From: Saccharothrix carnea
GTDB taxonomy: Bacteria > Actinomycetota > Actinomycetes > Mycobacteriales > Pseudonocardiaceae
Direction: 5' to 3'
DNA length: 64,000 bases
Assembly (NCBI RefSeq): GCF_003014735.1
Contig: NZ_PYAX01000004.1
Span: 434,001 to 498,000 of the forward strand
Shown here one piece after another: positions 25,304-32,775 of this stretch (position 1 is its first letter; each line of letters opens with the position of its first letter). The notes beneath the pieces were generated by a model. It was given only the letters and a program-made list of their open reading frames with translations, did no database searches and was not told the DNA's origin. A program made the position numbers and the translations under genes.

Positions 25304-25921
25304 TCAGAAGCTCTCGGCCGCGCTCGCCGCGTCCTCGTGCGCCTGCTCGCGCCGCTGCTCGACGTCGGCCGCCACCAGGTCGGGCCGGAACTCGACCTCG
25401 ACCACGTCGGTGATCCCGGCCCAGCGCAGCCAGCCACCGAAGAACGGCCGCTGGAAGTCCGTGCCGAACGCCGGGTCGCGCCCGTCCCCGTACACGGCGC
25501 TGGTGTAGACGACGGCCGCCTTCTTGCCCTTCAGCAGACCGGAGTAGCCGCGTTCCGGGTCGAACCCGAACACCAGCCCGGGCTGGCTCACCACGTCGAT
25601 GAACTGCTTGAGCACGTACGGCACGCCCGCGTTCCACATGGGCACGCTGAACAGGTACGCGTCGGCGGCGGCGAAGCGGTCGAACGTCCCGGTCACCGCG
25701 TCCCACGCGGCACCGGTCGGCTCCTGCCCGGCGAACACCGCCATCTTGGCCGCCACGGCGTCCGGGCCGAAGGCGGGCAGCGTGCCGTCCCAGAGGTCGA
25801 ACTCCTCCACCCGGTGGCCGGGATGGCTCACCCGGTAGGCGTCGAGGAACGTGCGGGCGATCGACAGCGACTCCGAGGCCTCGCCCCTCGGTGACGCGGA
25901 GATGTGCAGCAGGGTCGTCAT
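25304..25921 (-). CDS. FMN-dependent NADH-azoreductase (AzoR type)
   Basis: 205 residues from ATG 25921 (GGAGGA upstream). Flavodoxin-like quinone reductase/azoreductase: LHISASPRGEASES phosphate-binding start, FSVPMWNAGVPYVLKQFIDVV, and VYTSAVYGDG. These cytoplasmic enzymes reduce quinones and azo compounds with NADH and are typically induced by electrophiles. The preceding gene is a TetR repressor in the same direction, and two palindromes lie between them, so repression by that TetR is likely. Confidence 0.9.
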   Translation of the reverse strand: MTTLLHISASPRGEASESLSIARTFLDAYRVSHPGHRVEEFDLWDGTLPAFGPDAVAAKMAVFAGQEPTGAAWDAVTGTFDRFAAADAYLFSVPMWNAGVPYVLKQFIDVVSQPGLVFGFDPERGYSGLLKGKKAAVVYTSAVYGDGRDPAFGTDFQRPFFGGWLRWAGITDVVEVEFRPDLVAADVEQRREQAHEDAASAAESF

Positions 25922-25942
25922 GGTCCGTCCTCCGTCACAGTG

Positions 25943-25962
25943 AACCGGACTTCGGTCCGGTT
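25943..25962. promoter_or_regulatory. TetR-type operator 1
   Basis: AACCGGACttcgGTCCGGTT: perfect 8-bp arms with a 4-base spacer, 22 bases upstream of the azoreductase ATG. The presumed target of the TetR protein encoded just upstream. Confidence 0.75.
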
Positions 25963-25974
25963 GAGTGCCACTGT

Positions 25975-25993
25975 AACGGACCACGGTCCGGTT
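25975..25993. promoter_or_regulatory. TetR-type operator 2
   Basis: AACGGACcacgGTCCGGTT shares its right arm exactly with operator 1 and has one base missing in the left. The half-site centre lies 31 bases from that of operator 1, about three helical turns. A TTACAGT-like -10 for the azoreductase falls between the two. Confidence 0.7.
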
Positions 25994-26010
25994 CTGCGCG
26001 GAGACGCCGC

Positions 26011-26649
26011 TCACGTCACGCTCTGCCCCGTGAGCACCAGAGCGGCCAGGGCGGCGAGGTCGGTGGCGACGCGGTCGGCGGAGAACGCGTCCTTGGTCGC
26101 GTGCCGCAGGTCGGCGCCCAGCGGGGCGAGCAGCGCGTGCGCCAGGTAGTCGGCGTCGAGGTCCGGCCGCGCCTCGGCCAGCAGGATGCGCACGTGCAGG
26201 TGCCAGAACCGGTACGCGCCGGTCCGGTAGCGGGCACCGGGACTGGCCGTCTCCGACAGCCGCACCAGGTCGAGGTTCGCCTCCAGGAACCGCGCGTAGG
26301 CCGTCGTGAAGGCGATCAGCCGCTCCCCCGCCGGCGCGTCCGGGCCCAACGGGGGCGGCCCGCCCAGGATCGCGCCCTGCAACTCCTCCTCCCGCGCGCC
26401 GAGCAGCGCCGAGGCCAGGCCCGCCTTGTCGCCGAACCGGCGGAACAGCGTGCCCTTGCCGACCTCGGCCTCGGCGGCGATCTGGTCCATCGACACGTCG
26501 GCGACGCCGTGCCTGGCGAACAGCCGCGCCGCGACGTCGAGGATCTTGGCGCGGTTGCGCGCCGCGTCCGCCCGCTCCTTGGGCGGGGACTCCCGCAGCC
26601 GGGCCAGTTCCACGTGCACACCGTCGCCGTGCGCGGACATGTCCGTCAT
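26011..26649 (-). CDS. TetR-family regulator
   Basis: 212 residues. N-terminal TetR HTH: AKILDVAARLFARHGVADVSMDQIAAEAEVGKGTLFRRFGDKAGL (key parts VSMDQIAAEAEVGKGTLFRRF, ~52-72). The C-terminal domain (LEANLDLVRLSETASPG, YLAHALLAPL) is the usual ligand-binding bundle. Start at ATG 26649 or ATG 26640. It lies 89 bases upstream of the azoreductase gene, same strand, with two operator palindromes between, so it probably represses that gene and responds to a quinone or similar ligand. Confidence 0.88.
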   Translation of the reverse strand: MTDMSAHGDGVHVELARLRESPPKERADAARNRAKILDVAARLFARHGVADVSMDQIAAEAEVGKGTLFRRFGDKAGLASALLGAREEELQGAILGGPPPLGPDAPAGERLIAFTTAYARFLEANLDLVRLSETASPGARYRTGAYRFWHLHVRILLAEARPDLDADYLAHALLAPLGADLRHATKDAFSADRVATDLAALAALVLTGQSVT

Positions 26650-26703
26650 GGAGGCGGACTGTAGTCCGGCTCGGCTGGGCTCGACCGGCGGGAAGGTGAC
26701 CCA

Positions 26704-27169
26704 GTGGTGACGCGCAGAATGGCCGCGCAGCTGGGCGTGGCGGCGGGACTGCGGGTCATCGGCACGGCGAGCCCGGCCAACCAGGAGCACGTCGCCGCGC
26801 TCGGTGCCACGCCCACGACGTACGGCGAGGGCTTGGTGGAACGGGTGCGAGCGCCGGCGCCCGAAGGGATCGACGCGGTGTTCGACGTGGCGGGCAAGGG
26901 CGCGCTCCCGGCGTCGATCGAGCTGCGCGGCGGCACCGACCGCATCGTCACGATCGCCGACGCCGCCGCCGCCGCCGAACTGGGCGTGGTGTTCACCGGA
27001 GGTCCGCAGCAGCGGTCCGCGCGACGACTGGCCGACCTGGCGGAACTGGCCGCGAAAGGCGAGCTGACCACCGTCGTCGGCGGGCACGTTCCCGCTGGTC
27101 GACGCCGCCGAGGCGCACCGCGTCAGCGCGGGCGGCCACGTGCGCGGCAAGCTGGTCCTGATCGCCTGA
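26704..27169 (+). pseudogene. Zinc-type/quinone oxidoreductase remnant (5' truncated, frameshifted)
   Basis: Only the second half of an MDR-family NADP oxidoreductase is present. It starts inside the nucleotide-binding domain (MAAQLGVAAGLRVIGTAS), continues through EHVAALGATPTTYGEGLVERV, DAVFDVAGKGALPASIEL and RIVTIAD, and then changes frame near 27082-27084, where a run of three G appears to carry one extra base. The other frame supplies the normal ending (FPLVDAAEAHRVSAGGHVRGK to TGA 27167-27169). The whole GroES-like catalytic domain is missing. It is divergent from the TetR gene. Confidence 0.8.
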
Positions 27170-27265
27170 GCCCGCCGCCCGACACCCGAACCGCCTCTGG
27201 ACACTTGGTCACCACTGCCTGTAACACATGGTTAACAAGTACCGGCAGGAGTCCGAGGAGGTCCG

Positions 27266-28753
27266 ATGGCGGCACGGGACATGGATCGACGCACGCTGCT
27301 GCGCCACGCCGGGGCGGCGGGTGCGGCCGGGGCGCTCTCGGCGCTGTTCGGTAACGTGCCCGCGATGGGTCAGCCGGCCACGACTCCGTTCGACCTGCAC
27401 TTCGCGGTGACGCACAAGCACCGCCCGTTCGACCTGGTCGCGCCGCGGTTCGTGCAGTACGACAGCGCGATCGCCCCTCCCCCGGCCACCTCCGGCACGC
27501 TGGTCAGCACCGGTGTCCGGCCCCGTGCGCCGTTCGGCTCGGTGCTGGTCGAGGTGCAGCGCGCCGAGGGCGTGGTGGTGGCGGGCCTCGCGGGCGGCGC
27601 CACGTCCGTGCTCGGCACGCTCGACGCGACCGCCGGCCGGGCCACGATCGAGGTGACCACCGGCGGTGCGACCACCGTGGTCAAGTCCGCCGAGGTGCGC
27701 GTGACCGGCGCGTTCCGGTTCGCCGTGGTGGTCAACGAGAACGCGGTCACGGTCCTGGTCGACACCACCGGCACGGGCACGGGCTGGCAGCCGGTGCTGA
27801 CCGAGCGGGACGGCGTGCGCGCGCTCGTCGACCTGCGGGTACCCGCAGTGCTGGGCGGCCTCGACTACGTCTACGGCGGACGTGGCGGCGACGTGCGGCT
27901 GGGCCGCGTCCGCGCGGGCTACTTCGGCCAGGCCGGTGTCCGCGACCCGCACGTCGTGCAGCACGCCGACGGCAGGCCGTTCATCCGCGACGGCAAGCTG
28001 TACCTGACCATGACCAACGCCGGGCTGGGCTTCTTCCAGCAGGCGCACTGGGCGGTGTGGACGATCGACCTGGCCGACCCGTCCGAACTGGAGCAGGTCG
28101 CCGTGCTGTTCTTCGAGCGCGACGGCGTGGTGGTGGGCGACCACGCCGGGCAGATCGTGTACGACGACCGCACCGGCCGGTTCATCCTGCTGATGAGCTC
28201 GTGGGGCGACTTCGCGTTCCGGGGCGTGCACATCCGGCACACCACGACCACCGCGAACGTGCTGCGGGGCGTGCACGTCCTGCGCACCGAACGGCTGCCG
28301 CTGCCGACCGCCGTCAGCTCCTGGGACCCCGCGCTGACCCGGGTCGACGACCGCTGGCACCTCGCGTTCGTGGAGAGCGAGGCGCAGCAGCCCGCGTTCG
28401 TCTTCCACCCCGCGCTCGCCGTCGCGGCACCCGGCGCGGACTACACCCGGACGCGGCTGGTCGGCGCGGACACCGCCGTGGACCAGACCGAGGGCACGAT
28501 CCTGCAGCGGGTCGGCCGCGAGTGGTACCTGTTCGCCAGCGACGGCGACGCCCGCAACTACCCGGTGTACGACCTGGCCATGCGCAAGCTGGGCACGCTC
28601 GACGCGCCCTACGGCACGAACATCCCGCACCCGATGCTGCTGCCGGTCGGCCGCGAGTGGTGGCTGATCACGTTCGACGGCACGCAGTACGCCGAACCCG
28701 TGCTGGGGTACGGCGGGCACGGCGACCTGATCGTGATGCGCAGCCCGCTGTGA
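27266..28753 (+). CDS. Tat-exported beta-propeller protein (glycosidase-like)
   Basis: 495 residues. The start is an ATG with GAGGAGG upstream. A twin-arginine signal (DRRTLLRHAGAAGAAGALSAL, Arg8-Arg9, with AMGQ near 33-36 as cleavage region) indicates folded export. The middle and C-terminal parts read like a five-bladed propeller of the GH43/GH32/GH62 kind: RDPHVVQHADGRPFIRDGKLYLTM, GDHAGQIVYDDRTGRFILLMSSW, SSWDPALTRVDDRWHLAFVES, QTEGTILQRVGREWYLFASDG. An acid-base residue cannot be pinned. A secreted carbohydrate-active or binding role is inferred. Confidence 0.65.
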   Translation: MAARDMDRRTLLRHAGAAGAAGALSALFGNVPAMGQPATTPFDLHFAVTHKHRPFDLVAPRFVQYDSAIAPPPATSGTLVSTGVRPRAPFGSVLVEVQRAEGVVVAGLAGGATSVLGTLDATAGRATIEVTTGGATTVVKSAEVRVTGAFRFAVVVNENAVTVLVDTTGTGTGWQPVLTERDGVRALVDLRVPAVLGGLDYVYGGRGGDVRLGRVRAGYFGQAGVRDPHVVQHADGRPFIRDGKLYLTMTNAGLGFFQQAHWAVWTIDLADPSELEQVAVLFFERDGVVVGDHAGQIVYDDRTGRFILLMSSWGDFAFRGVHIRHTTTTANVLRGVHVLRTERLPLPTAVSSWDPALTRVDDRWHLAFVESEAQQPAFVFHPALAVAAPGADYTRTRLVGADTAVDQTEGTILQRVGREWYLFASDGDARNYPVYDLAMRKLGTLDAPYGTNIPHPMLLPVGREWWLITFDGTQYAEPVLGYGGHGDLIVMRSPL

Positions 28754-28800
28754 CGTGAGGCCGGCGGCGGGTCCCGGCGCGGGCTTGGCATTCTCGTGGG

Positions 28801-29739
28801 GTGACGAACCACATCGACGAAGCTCTGCGGGCGTTGGCGGACGGCGACATCGGCCGGGCCAGGGACGCGGTCCGGGACGGGCGCACGCCGTTGGCGGCGG
28901 CGTTGGCCGGGCACTTGGCGGCGACGCGGGACGGGTCGGTGTACGACCAGCCCGCGGCGTTCGAGGCGTTCATCGACGGCGGCGGCAACGTGGGGCTCTA
29001 CCGGGCGGTCACGGAGGCGTTGGGGCGGGTCTACGCCGAGGCGCGGCCGTCGAGCCTGCTGGACATCGGCTGCGGTGACGGGCGGGCGCTGCGGCCCGCG
29101 CTGGCCTCCGAGCACGCGCCGGCTTCCGTGACGCTGGTCGAGCCGTCCACCGCGCTGCTCGACGCGGCGGTGCGCGCCCTGGCCGGGTACGACGTCGACG
29201 CCCGGCACACGCGGGTGGAGCCGTTCGCGGCGGGGCTGCCCGCGGGCGCGGTGTTCGACGTGGCCCAGTCGACGTTCGCCCTGCACACGCTGCCGCACGA
29301 GGTGCGCGACCGCGTGCTGGCCGACCTGGTGGGGCACGTGGGCGTGCTCGCCGTGGTGGAGTTCGACGTGCCGGACCTGCCGCACGCGAGCCCGGAGCAC
29401 CGCCGGTTCCTGGCCGAGGCCTACGAGCGCGGGCTGGCCGAGTACGACGCGGACCGCGACCTGGTGGCACAGGGGTTCCTGATGCCGGTGCTGACCGGGC
29501 AGCTGGTGCCGGGCGCGACCCGGGCGACGTGGGAGCAGCCCGCGTCGCGGTGGGCGGAGCAGGTCGAGCGGGCCGGGTTCACCGAGGTCCGGGTCACCCG
29601 GCTGCACGACTACTGGTGGTCACCCGCGTTCCTGCTCACCGCTGCGGGATCTCCTGCCGCGGGGTCTCCCGCTGCGGAGTCTCCTGCCGCAGGGTCTCCC
29701 GCTTCCGGGTCTCCCACAGCAGCGACGCCGCCACGGTGA
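28801..29739 (+). CDS. Class I SAM-dependent methyltransferase with a repetitive tail
   Basis: 312 residues from GTG 28801. Rossmann methyltransferase: motif I LLDIGCGDGRAL (~86-97), acidic LVEPST, and FDVAQSTFALHTLPHE. The N-terminal ~60 residues may be helical. The last ~34 residues are AAGSP-type low complexity encoded by a 15-bp tandem repeat that overlaps the end of the convergent DUF4267 gene; the enzyme domain ends before it at PAFLLTAAG. CATTCT six bases before the GTG may be a leaderless -10. Substrate unknown. Confidence 0.82.
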   Translation: MTNHIDEALRALADGDIGRARDAVRDGRTPLAAALAGHLAATRDGSVYDQPAAFEAFIDGGGNVGLYRAVTEALGRVYAEARPSSLLDIGCGDGRALRPALASEHAPASVTLVEPSTALLDAAVRALAGYDVDARHTRVEPFAAGLPAGAVFDVAQSTFALHTLPHEVRDRVLADLVGHVGVLAVVEFDVPDLPHASPEHRRFLAEAYERGLAEYDADRDLVAQGFLMPVLTGQLVPGATRATWEQPASRWAEQVERAGFTEVRVTRLHDYWWSPAFLLTAAGSPAAGSPAAESPAAGSPASGSPTAATPPR

Positions 29740-30079
29740 GCACCAGCACGGCCGCCGAGCCGTGCACCATCAGCGCGTAGGCCACCGTGCCGCCGTTGGT
29801 CATGACGGCGACGCAGTCACCGATCGGGATGATCGCGTCGGCGAGCACGACCCAGCCGAGGGCGCGGCGGTGCCGCAGCAGCAACAGGATGAGCGCGGTC
29901 AGCGCGTAGGCGAGGTCGCGGACGCCCTTGACCACGAAGTACCCGTTGCCCTCCGGCCACGGGTCGATGCCGAACCCCGCCGCCGAGTTCTGCGGGTCGA
30001 GCAGGAAGCTGAGGCCGAAGTAGCAGCCGGCGAGGACGACGAGCACGGCGAGACCCGTGTTGACGCGGTGGTGGGACAT
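29636..30079 (-). CDS. DUF4267-like four-helix membrane protein
   Basis: 147 residues from ATG 30079 (GGAG seven bases upstream). Four hydrophobic segments (~9-27, ~50-68, ~74-92, ~100-122) and family strings FLLDPQNSAAGFGI, KGVRDLAYALTALILLLL and RRALGWVVLADAIIPIGD. Function of the family unknown. The C-terminal ~25 residues (RETLRQETPQRETPRQ) are encoded by the minisatellite shared with the methyltransferase on the other strand. Two 13-bp palindromes upstream are presumed operators. Confidence 0.8.
   Translation of the reverse strand: MSHHRVNTGLAVLVVLAGCYFGLSFLLDPQNSAAGFGIDPWPEGNGYFVVKGVRDLAYALTALILLLLRHRRALGWVVLADAIIPIGDCVAVMTNGGTVAYALMVHGSAAVLVLTVAASLLWETRKRETLRQETPQRETPRQEIPQR
29641..29715. 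repeat. 15-bp tandem repeat coding on both strands
   Basis: Five adjacent 15-bp units (start of each: GCTGCGGGATCTCCT, GCCGCGGGGTCTCCC, GCTGCGGAGTCTCCT, GCCGCAGGGTCTCCC, GCTTCCGGGTCTCCC). The plus strand encodes AAGSP units of the methyltransferase and the minus strand encodes RETPQ-type units of the DUF4267 protein. Confidence 0.85.
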
Positions 30080-30095
30080 GCCCTGACTCCAGGTG

Positions 30096-30108
30096 CTAGC
30101 AGTGCTAG
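30096..30108. promoter_or_regulatory. 13-bp palindrome, proximal operator of DUF4267 gene
   Basis: CTAGCAGTGCTAG, a perfect 6-1-6 palindrome, 17 bases upstream of the DUF4267 ATG. It recurs at 30147-30159 differing only in the central base. Confidence 0.65.
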
Positions 30109-30146
30109 GAACAAGAGCGAGACTAGATCTAGCTACGCTCGAATGT

Positions 30147-30159
30147 CTAGCACTGCTAG
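30147..30159. promoter_or_regulatory. 13-bp palindrome, distal operator of DUF4267 gene
   Basis: CTAGCACTGCTAG, 51 bp from its twin, close to five helical turns. A third, shorter palindrome CTAGATCTAG sits between them (30123-30132). The regulator is not encoded next to this promoter. Confidence 0.6.
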
Positions 30160-30176
30160 AAATTCTTTGCCCCGGT

Positions 30177-30584
30177 CTAGTGCACCCTCTTGTCCGCCGC
30201 GTACCAGGCGTCACCGACCGGCTCGCCCGCGAGGTTCCAGCTCCAGGATACGGTGGGCGTGATGCGCAGGTAGGTGCCGGGACCCACCAGCCCGGTCCGG
30301 TCGAAGGGCTGCTCGGCGTCGCCGTACACGCGGATGCCCCGGGCGACGAACGGTTCGAGCGACACGAGGTCGTCGACCACCAGGGCCACCTTGTGGTGCC
30401 CGGCGGCGACGTTGCGGAACTTGCGGGTATCGCGCACGGTCGGACCGCCGCCGACCCACAGGAACGTCCCGTCGAACTCGACGGCCACCGGCACGACATC
30501 GGGCTGCCCGCCCGAACCGAGGGTCGCCAACCGCCCGAGCGGCTGCGACCGCAGGTACGCGATCTCCTCATCGGTGAAGGCCAT
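30177..30584 (-). CDS. PPOX-class F420-dependent enzyme
   Basis: 135 residues from ATG 30584. Split-barrel flavin/deazaflavin family: PLGRLATLGSGGQPDVVPVAVEFDGTFLWVGG, TRKFRNVAAGHHKVALVVDDL and ARGIRVYGDAEQ. Close to the PPOX-class F420-dependent group with the RNVAAG loop. Cytoplasmic redox enzyme; substrate unknown. TACCTT five bases before the ATG may be a leaderless -10. Divergent from the SDR/ECF41 operon. Confidence 0.88.
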   Translation of the reverse strand: MAFTDEEIAYLRSQPLGRLATLGSGGQPDVVPVAVEFDGTFLWVGGGPTVRDTRKFRNVAAGHHKVALVVDDLVSLEPFVARGIRVYGDAEQPFDRTGLVGPGTYLRITPTVSWSWNLAGEPVGDAWYAADKRVH

Positions 30585-30632
30585 GCCGAAAGGTAACCGG
30601 CCACGGCGGCGCCGAGCGTTTTCCCGCCCGCG

Positions 30633-30660
30633 TGTCACAGCCGACCGGGGCTGTCTCGTC
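30633..30660 (+). promoter_or_regulatory. ECF41-type promoter
   Basis: TGTCACA (30633-30639), 17 bases, CGTC (30657-30660), 39 bases before ATG 30700. This matches the published ECF41 target (TGTCACA, 16-17 bases, CGTC). The sigma factor itself is the second gene of the operon, so this looks autoregulatory. Confidence 0.8.
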
Positions 30661-30699
30661 TCGTGTCCGGCAAGACTCGTCCACAGTGAGGAACAGGTC

Positions 30700-31452
30700 A
30701 TGGGCAAGCAGGTCGCGCTGGTCACCGGGGCGAACAAGGGCATCGGGCGCGGCGTCGCCGAACAGCTCGCCGCGCTGGGCATGACGGTCCTGGTCGGCGC
30801 CCGGGACCCGAGGCGCGGTGAGGAGGCCGCCGCCGCGTTGCGGGCGCTGGGCGGCGACGTGCACGCGGTCACCCTGGACGTCACCGACCAGGCCGCCGCC
30901 CGGGAGGTCGCGCGGCACGTCGGGGAACGCTTCGGCTACCTCGACGTGCTGGTCAACAACGCCGGCATCACCGGCTCCGGGCAGGTTTCGCCGGCGGACG
31001 CCCACGACCAGGTGCCGAGTGCGGTCGACCTGGACGTGGTGCGCCGGGTGTTCGAGACCAACGTCTTCGGCGTGATCGCGGTGACCAACGCGGTGTTGCC
31101 GCTGCTGCGGCGGTCGCCCGCGGGGCGCATCGTCAACGTCAGCAGCCACGCCGGGTCGCTGACCCTGATCGGCGACCCGGACGGGCCGTTCGCCGGGCTG
31201 CTGCCCTCGGCGGCGTACTCGCCGGCCAAGACCGCGTTGAACGCGCTGACAGTGCAGTACGCCAACGAGTTGCGCCCGGACGGCATCCTGGTCAACGCGG
31301 TCGCACCCGGCTACGTCGACACCGACAGCAACAACCACACCGGGTTCCTCACCGTCGCGCAGGGCGCCGCGGTCGTGGTGCGCGTGGCCACGTTCGGCGC
31401 GGACGGGCCGACCGGCGGGTTCTTCGCCGCGGAAGGCCCGCTGCCGTGGTGA
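30700..31452 (+). CDS. Short-chain dehydrogenase, ECF41-regulated
   Basis: 250 residues from ATG 30700 (GAGG upstream). Carbonyl-reductase-like SDR: TGANKGIGRG, NNAGITG, Ser in VNVSSHAG, YSPAK and VNAVAPGYVDTD. Genes of this kind, with decarboxylase or epimerase genes, are common partners of ECF41 sigma factors. Its stop overlaps the sigma-factor start by 7 bases, and the ECF41 promoter lies directly upstream. Confidence 0.9.
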   Translation: MGKQVALVTGANKGIGRGVAEQLAALGMTVLVGARDPRRGEEAAAALRALGGDVHAVTLDVTDQAAAREVARHVGERFGYLDVLVNNAGITGSGQVSPADAHDQVPSAVDLDVVRRVFETNVFGVIAVTNAVLPLLRRSPAGRIVNVSSHAGSLTLIGDPDGPFAGLLPSAAYSPAKTALNALTVQYANELRPDGILVNAVAPGYVDTDSNNHTGFLTVAQGAAVVVRVATFGADGPTGGFFAAEGPLPW

Positions 31453-32432
31453 CCCGTGCCGAGCGGTTCGAACAGCTCCGGCCGCTGCTGTTCTCGATCG
31501 CCTACCGCGTCCTCGGCAGCGTCGGTGAGGCCGAGGACGCGGTGCAGGAGACCTGGCTGCGGTACGACGCGTCGCCGACCGAACCGACGTCGACCAAGTC
31601 GTTCCTCTCCGCCGTGGTCACCCGGATCTCGATCGACGTGCTGCGCTCGGCCCGCGTCCGGCGCGAGGAGTACGTCGGGCCGTGGTTCCCCGAGCCGCTG
31701 CTCGCCGACCCGTACTCCGACCCGGAGCGGTCGGCGGAGCTGGCCGACTCGCTGTCGATGGCGGCCCTCCTGCTGCTGGAGCGGCTGTCCCCGCTCGAAC
31801 GCGCGGTCTTCGTGCTGCGCGAGGTGTTCGGGTTCGGGTTCGGCGAGGTCGCGGCGGCCGTGGGTCGTTCGGAGGCGGCGTGCCGCCAGCTCGCGGTGCG
31901 GGCGCGCAGGCACATGGACGCCGGTCGGCCCCGGTTCGAGGCCGACCGGCGGGCGCGGGAGGAACTCGCCGAGCGGTTCTTCGACGCCTTCCGGGAGGGC
32001 GAGGTCGACGGGTTGCGCGCACTGCTCGCCGCCGACGTGCGCCTGGTCGGCGACGGCGGCGGCAAGGCACCGCAGTGGTCGACCCACTTCGCCGGCGCGG
32101 AGAACGTGGCCCGGCTGCTCGCCGCCCTGGTACCGCCGTTCCTCCGCATCGGCGGCCTGGTGGAACCGCGCCCGGTGAACGGCGAGCCGGGCGCGGTGCT
32201 CCGCGACCGGGACGGCAAGGTCGTCGGCACCTGGGCGCTGGACATCGTCGACGGGCAGGTGCGGACGATCCGCACCGTGATCAACCCCGACAAGCTCGGG
32301 CACGTGGGCCCGGTGGCGGACGCCTGGGCGGTCCTGCGGGAGACGACCCGGGTCGCCGCCGAAGCCCACCCTCCGCGCACCGACCAGGTCATCCGCGCCA
32401 CGCCCGGTACCGGTGTGGCCGAGGTCGGGTGA
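31446..32432 (+). CDS. ECF41-family sigma factor with C-terminal SnoaL-like domain
   Basis: 328 residues from GTG 31446 (a second GTG follows at 31449). Region 2: FSIAYRVLGSVGEAEDAVQETWLRY. The signature linker PWFPEPLL is the ECF41 WLPEP motif. Region 4: LSPLERAVFVLREVFGFGFGEVAAAVGRSEAACRQL. The C-terminal ~120 residues are the SnoaL-like regulator, with DGGGK and INPDKL motifs that in studied ECF41 proteins contact the sigma core and set activity. There is no anti-sigma gene, as expected for this group. Confidence 0.92.
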   Translation: MVTRAERFEQLRPLLFSIAYRVLGSVGEAEDAVQETWLRYDASPTEPTSTKSFLSAVVTRISIDVLRSARVRREEYVGPWFPEPLLADPYSDPERSAELADSLSMAALLLLERLSPLERAVFVLREVFGFGFGEVAAAVGRSEAACRQLAVRARRHMDAGRPRFEADRRAREELAERFFDAFREGEVDGLRALLAADVRLVGDGGGKAPQWSTHFAGAENVARLLAALVPPFLRIGGLVEPRPVNGEPGAVLRDRDGKVVGTWALDIVDGQVRTIRTVINPDKLGHVGPVADAWAVLRETTRVAAEAHPPRTDQVIRATPGTGVAEVG

Positions 32433-32523
32433 GCCTCATCGGGCCCGTGCGACGACCGGGAGTTCACCGTCCGGCGCGCCGACCGGGCCGCCGCGAACGA
32501 GGCGGACGCCGGGTCGACCCCGG

Positions 32524-32775
32524 TCACGGCGTGGCCGGCGCGGGCCGGCCCGAGCGCCAACCTGCCCGTGCCGCGGCGGTCGTCTTGCCGCTGCCACCGA
32601 GGCCGTGCATCACCACGTGGGTGCCCCGCTGCGCACGCGCGGCGCGCACCAGCTCTCTGATCAGCTCCGCGCGCCCGTGCAGCGTGCCGTCGAGCCGGAA
32701 CGTCGGCGGCACGACGGACACCGGGCCGGTACCGAAGTCCGCGCCCGGCACGGTCTCCTCGATCCCGCGGTCAAC
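32524..32775 (-). pseudogene. STAND/NB-ARC ATPase fragment
   Basis: The frame encodes the start of an AfsR/NB-ARC-like ATPase: GTGPVSVVPPTFRLDGTLHGR, AELIRELVRAARAQRGTHVVMHG and Walker A GLGGSGKTTAA, and then runs out after ~15 residues at TGA. The rest of the ATPase is absent. No start codon with a ribosome site is seen; the frame abuts the PadR remnant. Probably the stub of a deleted gene. Confidence 0.65.
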
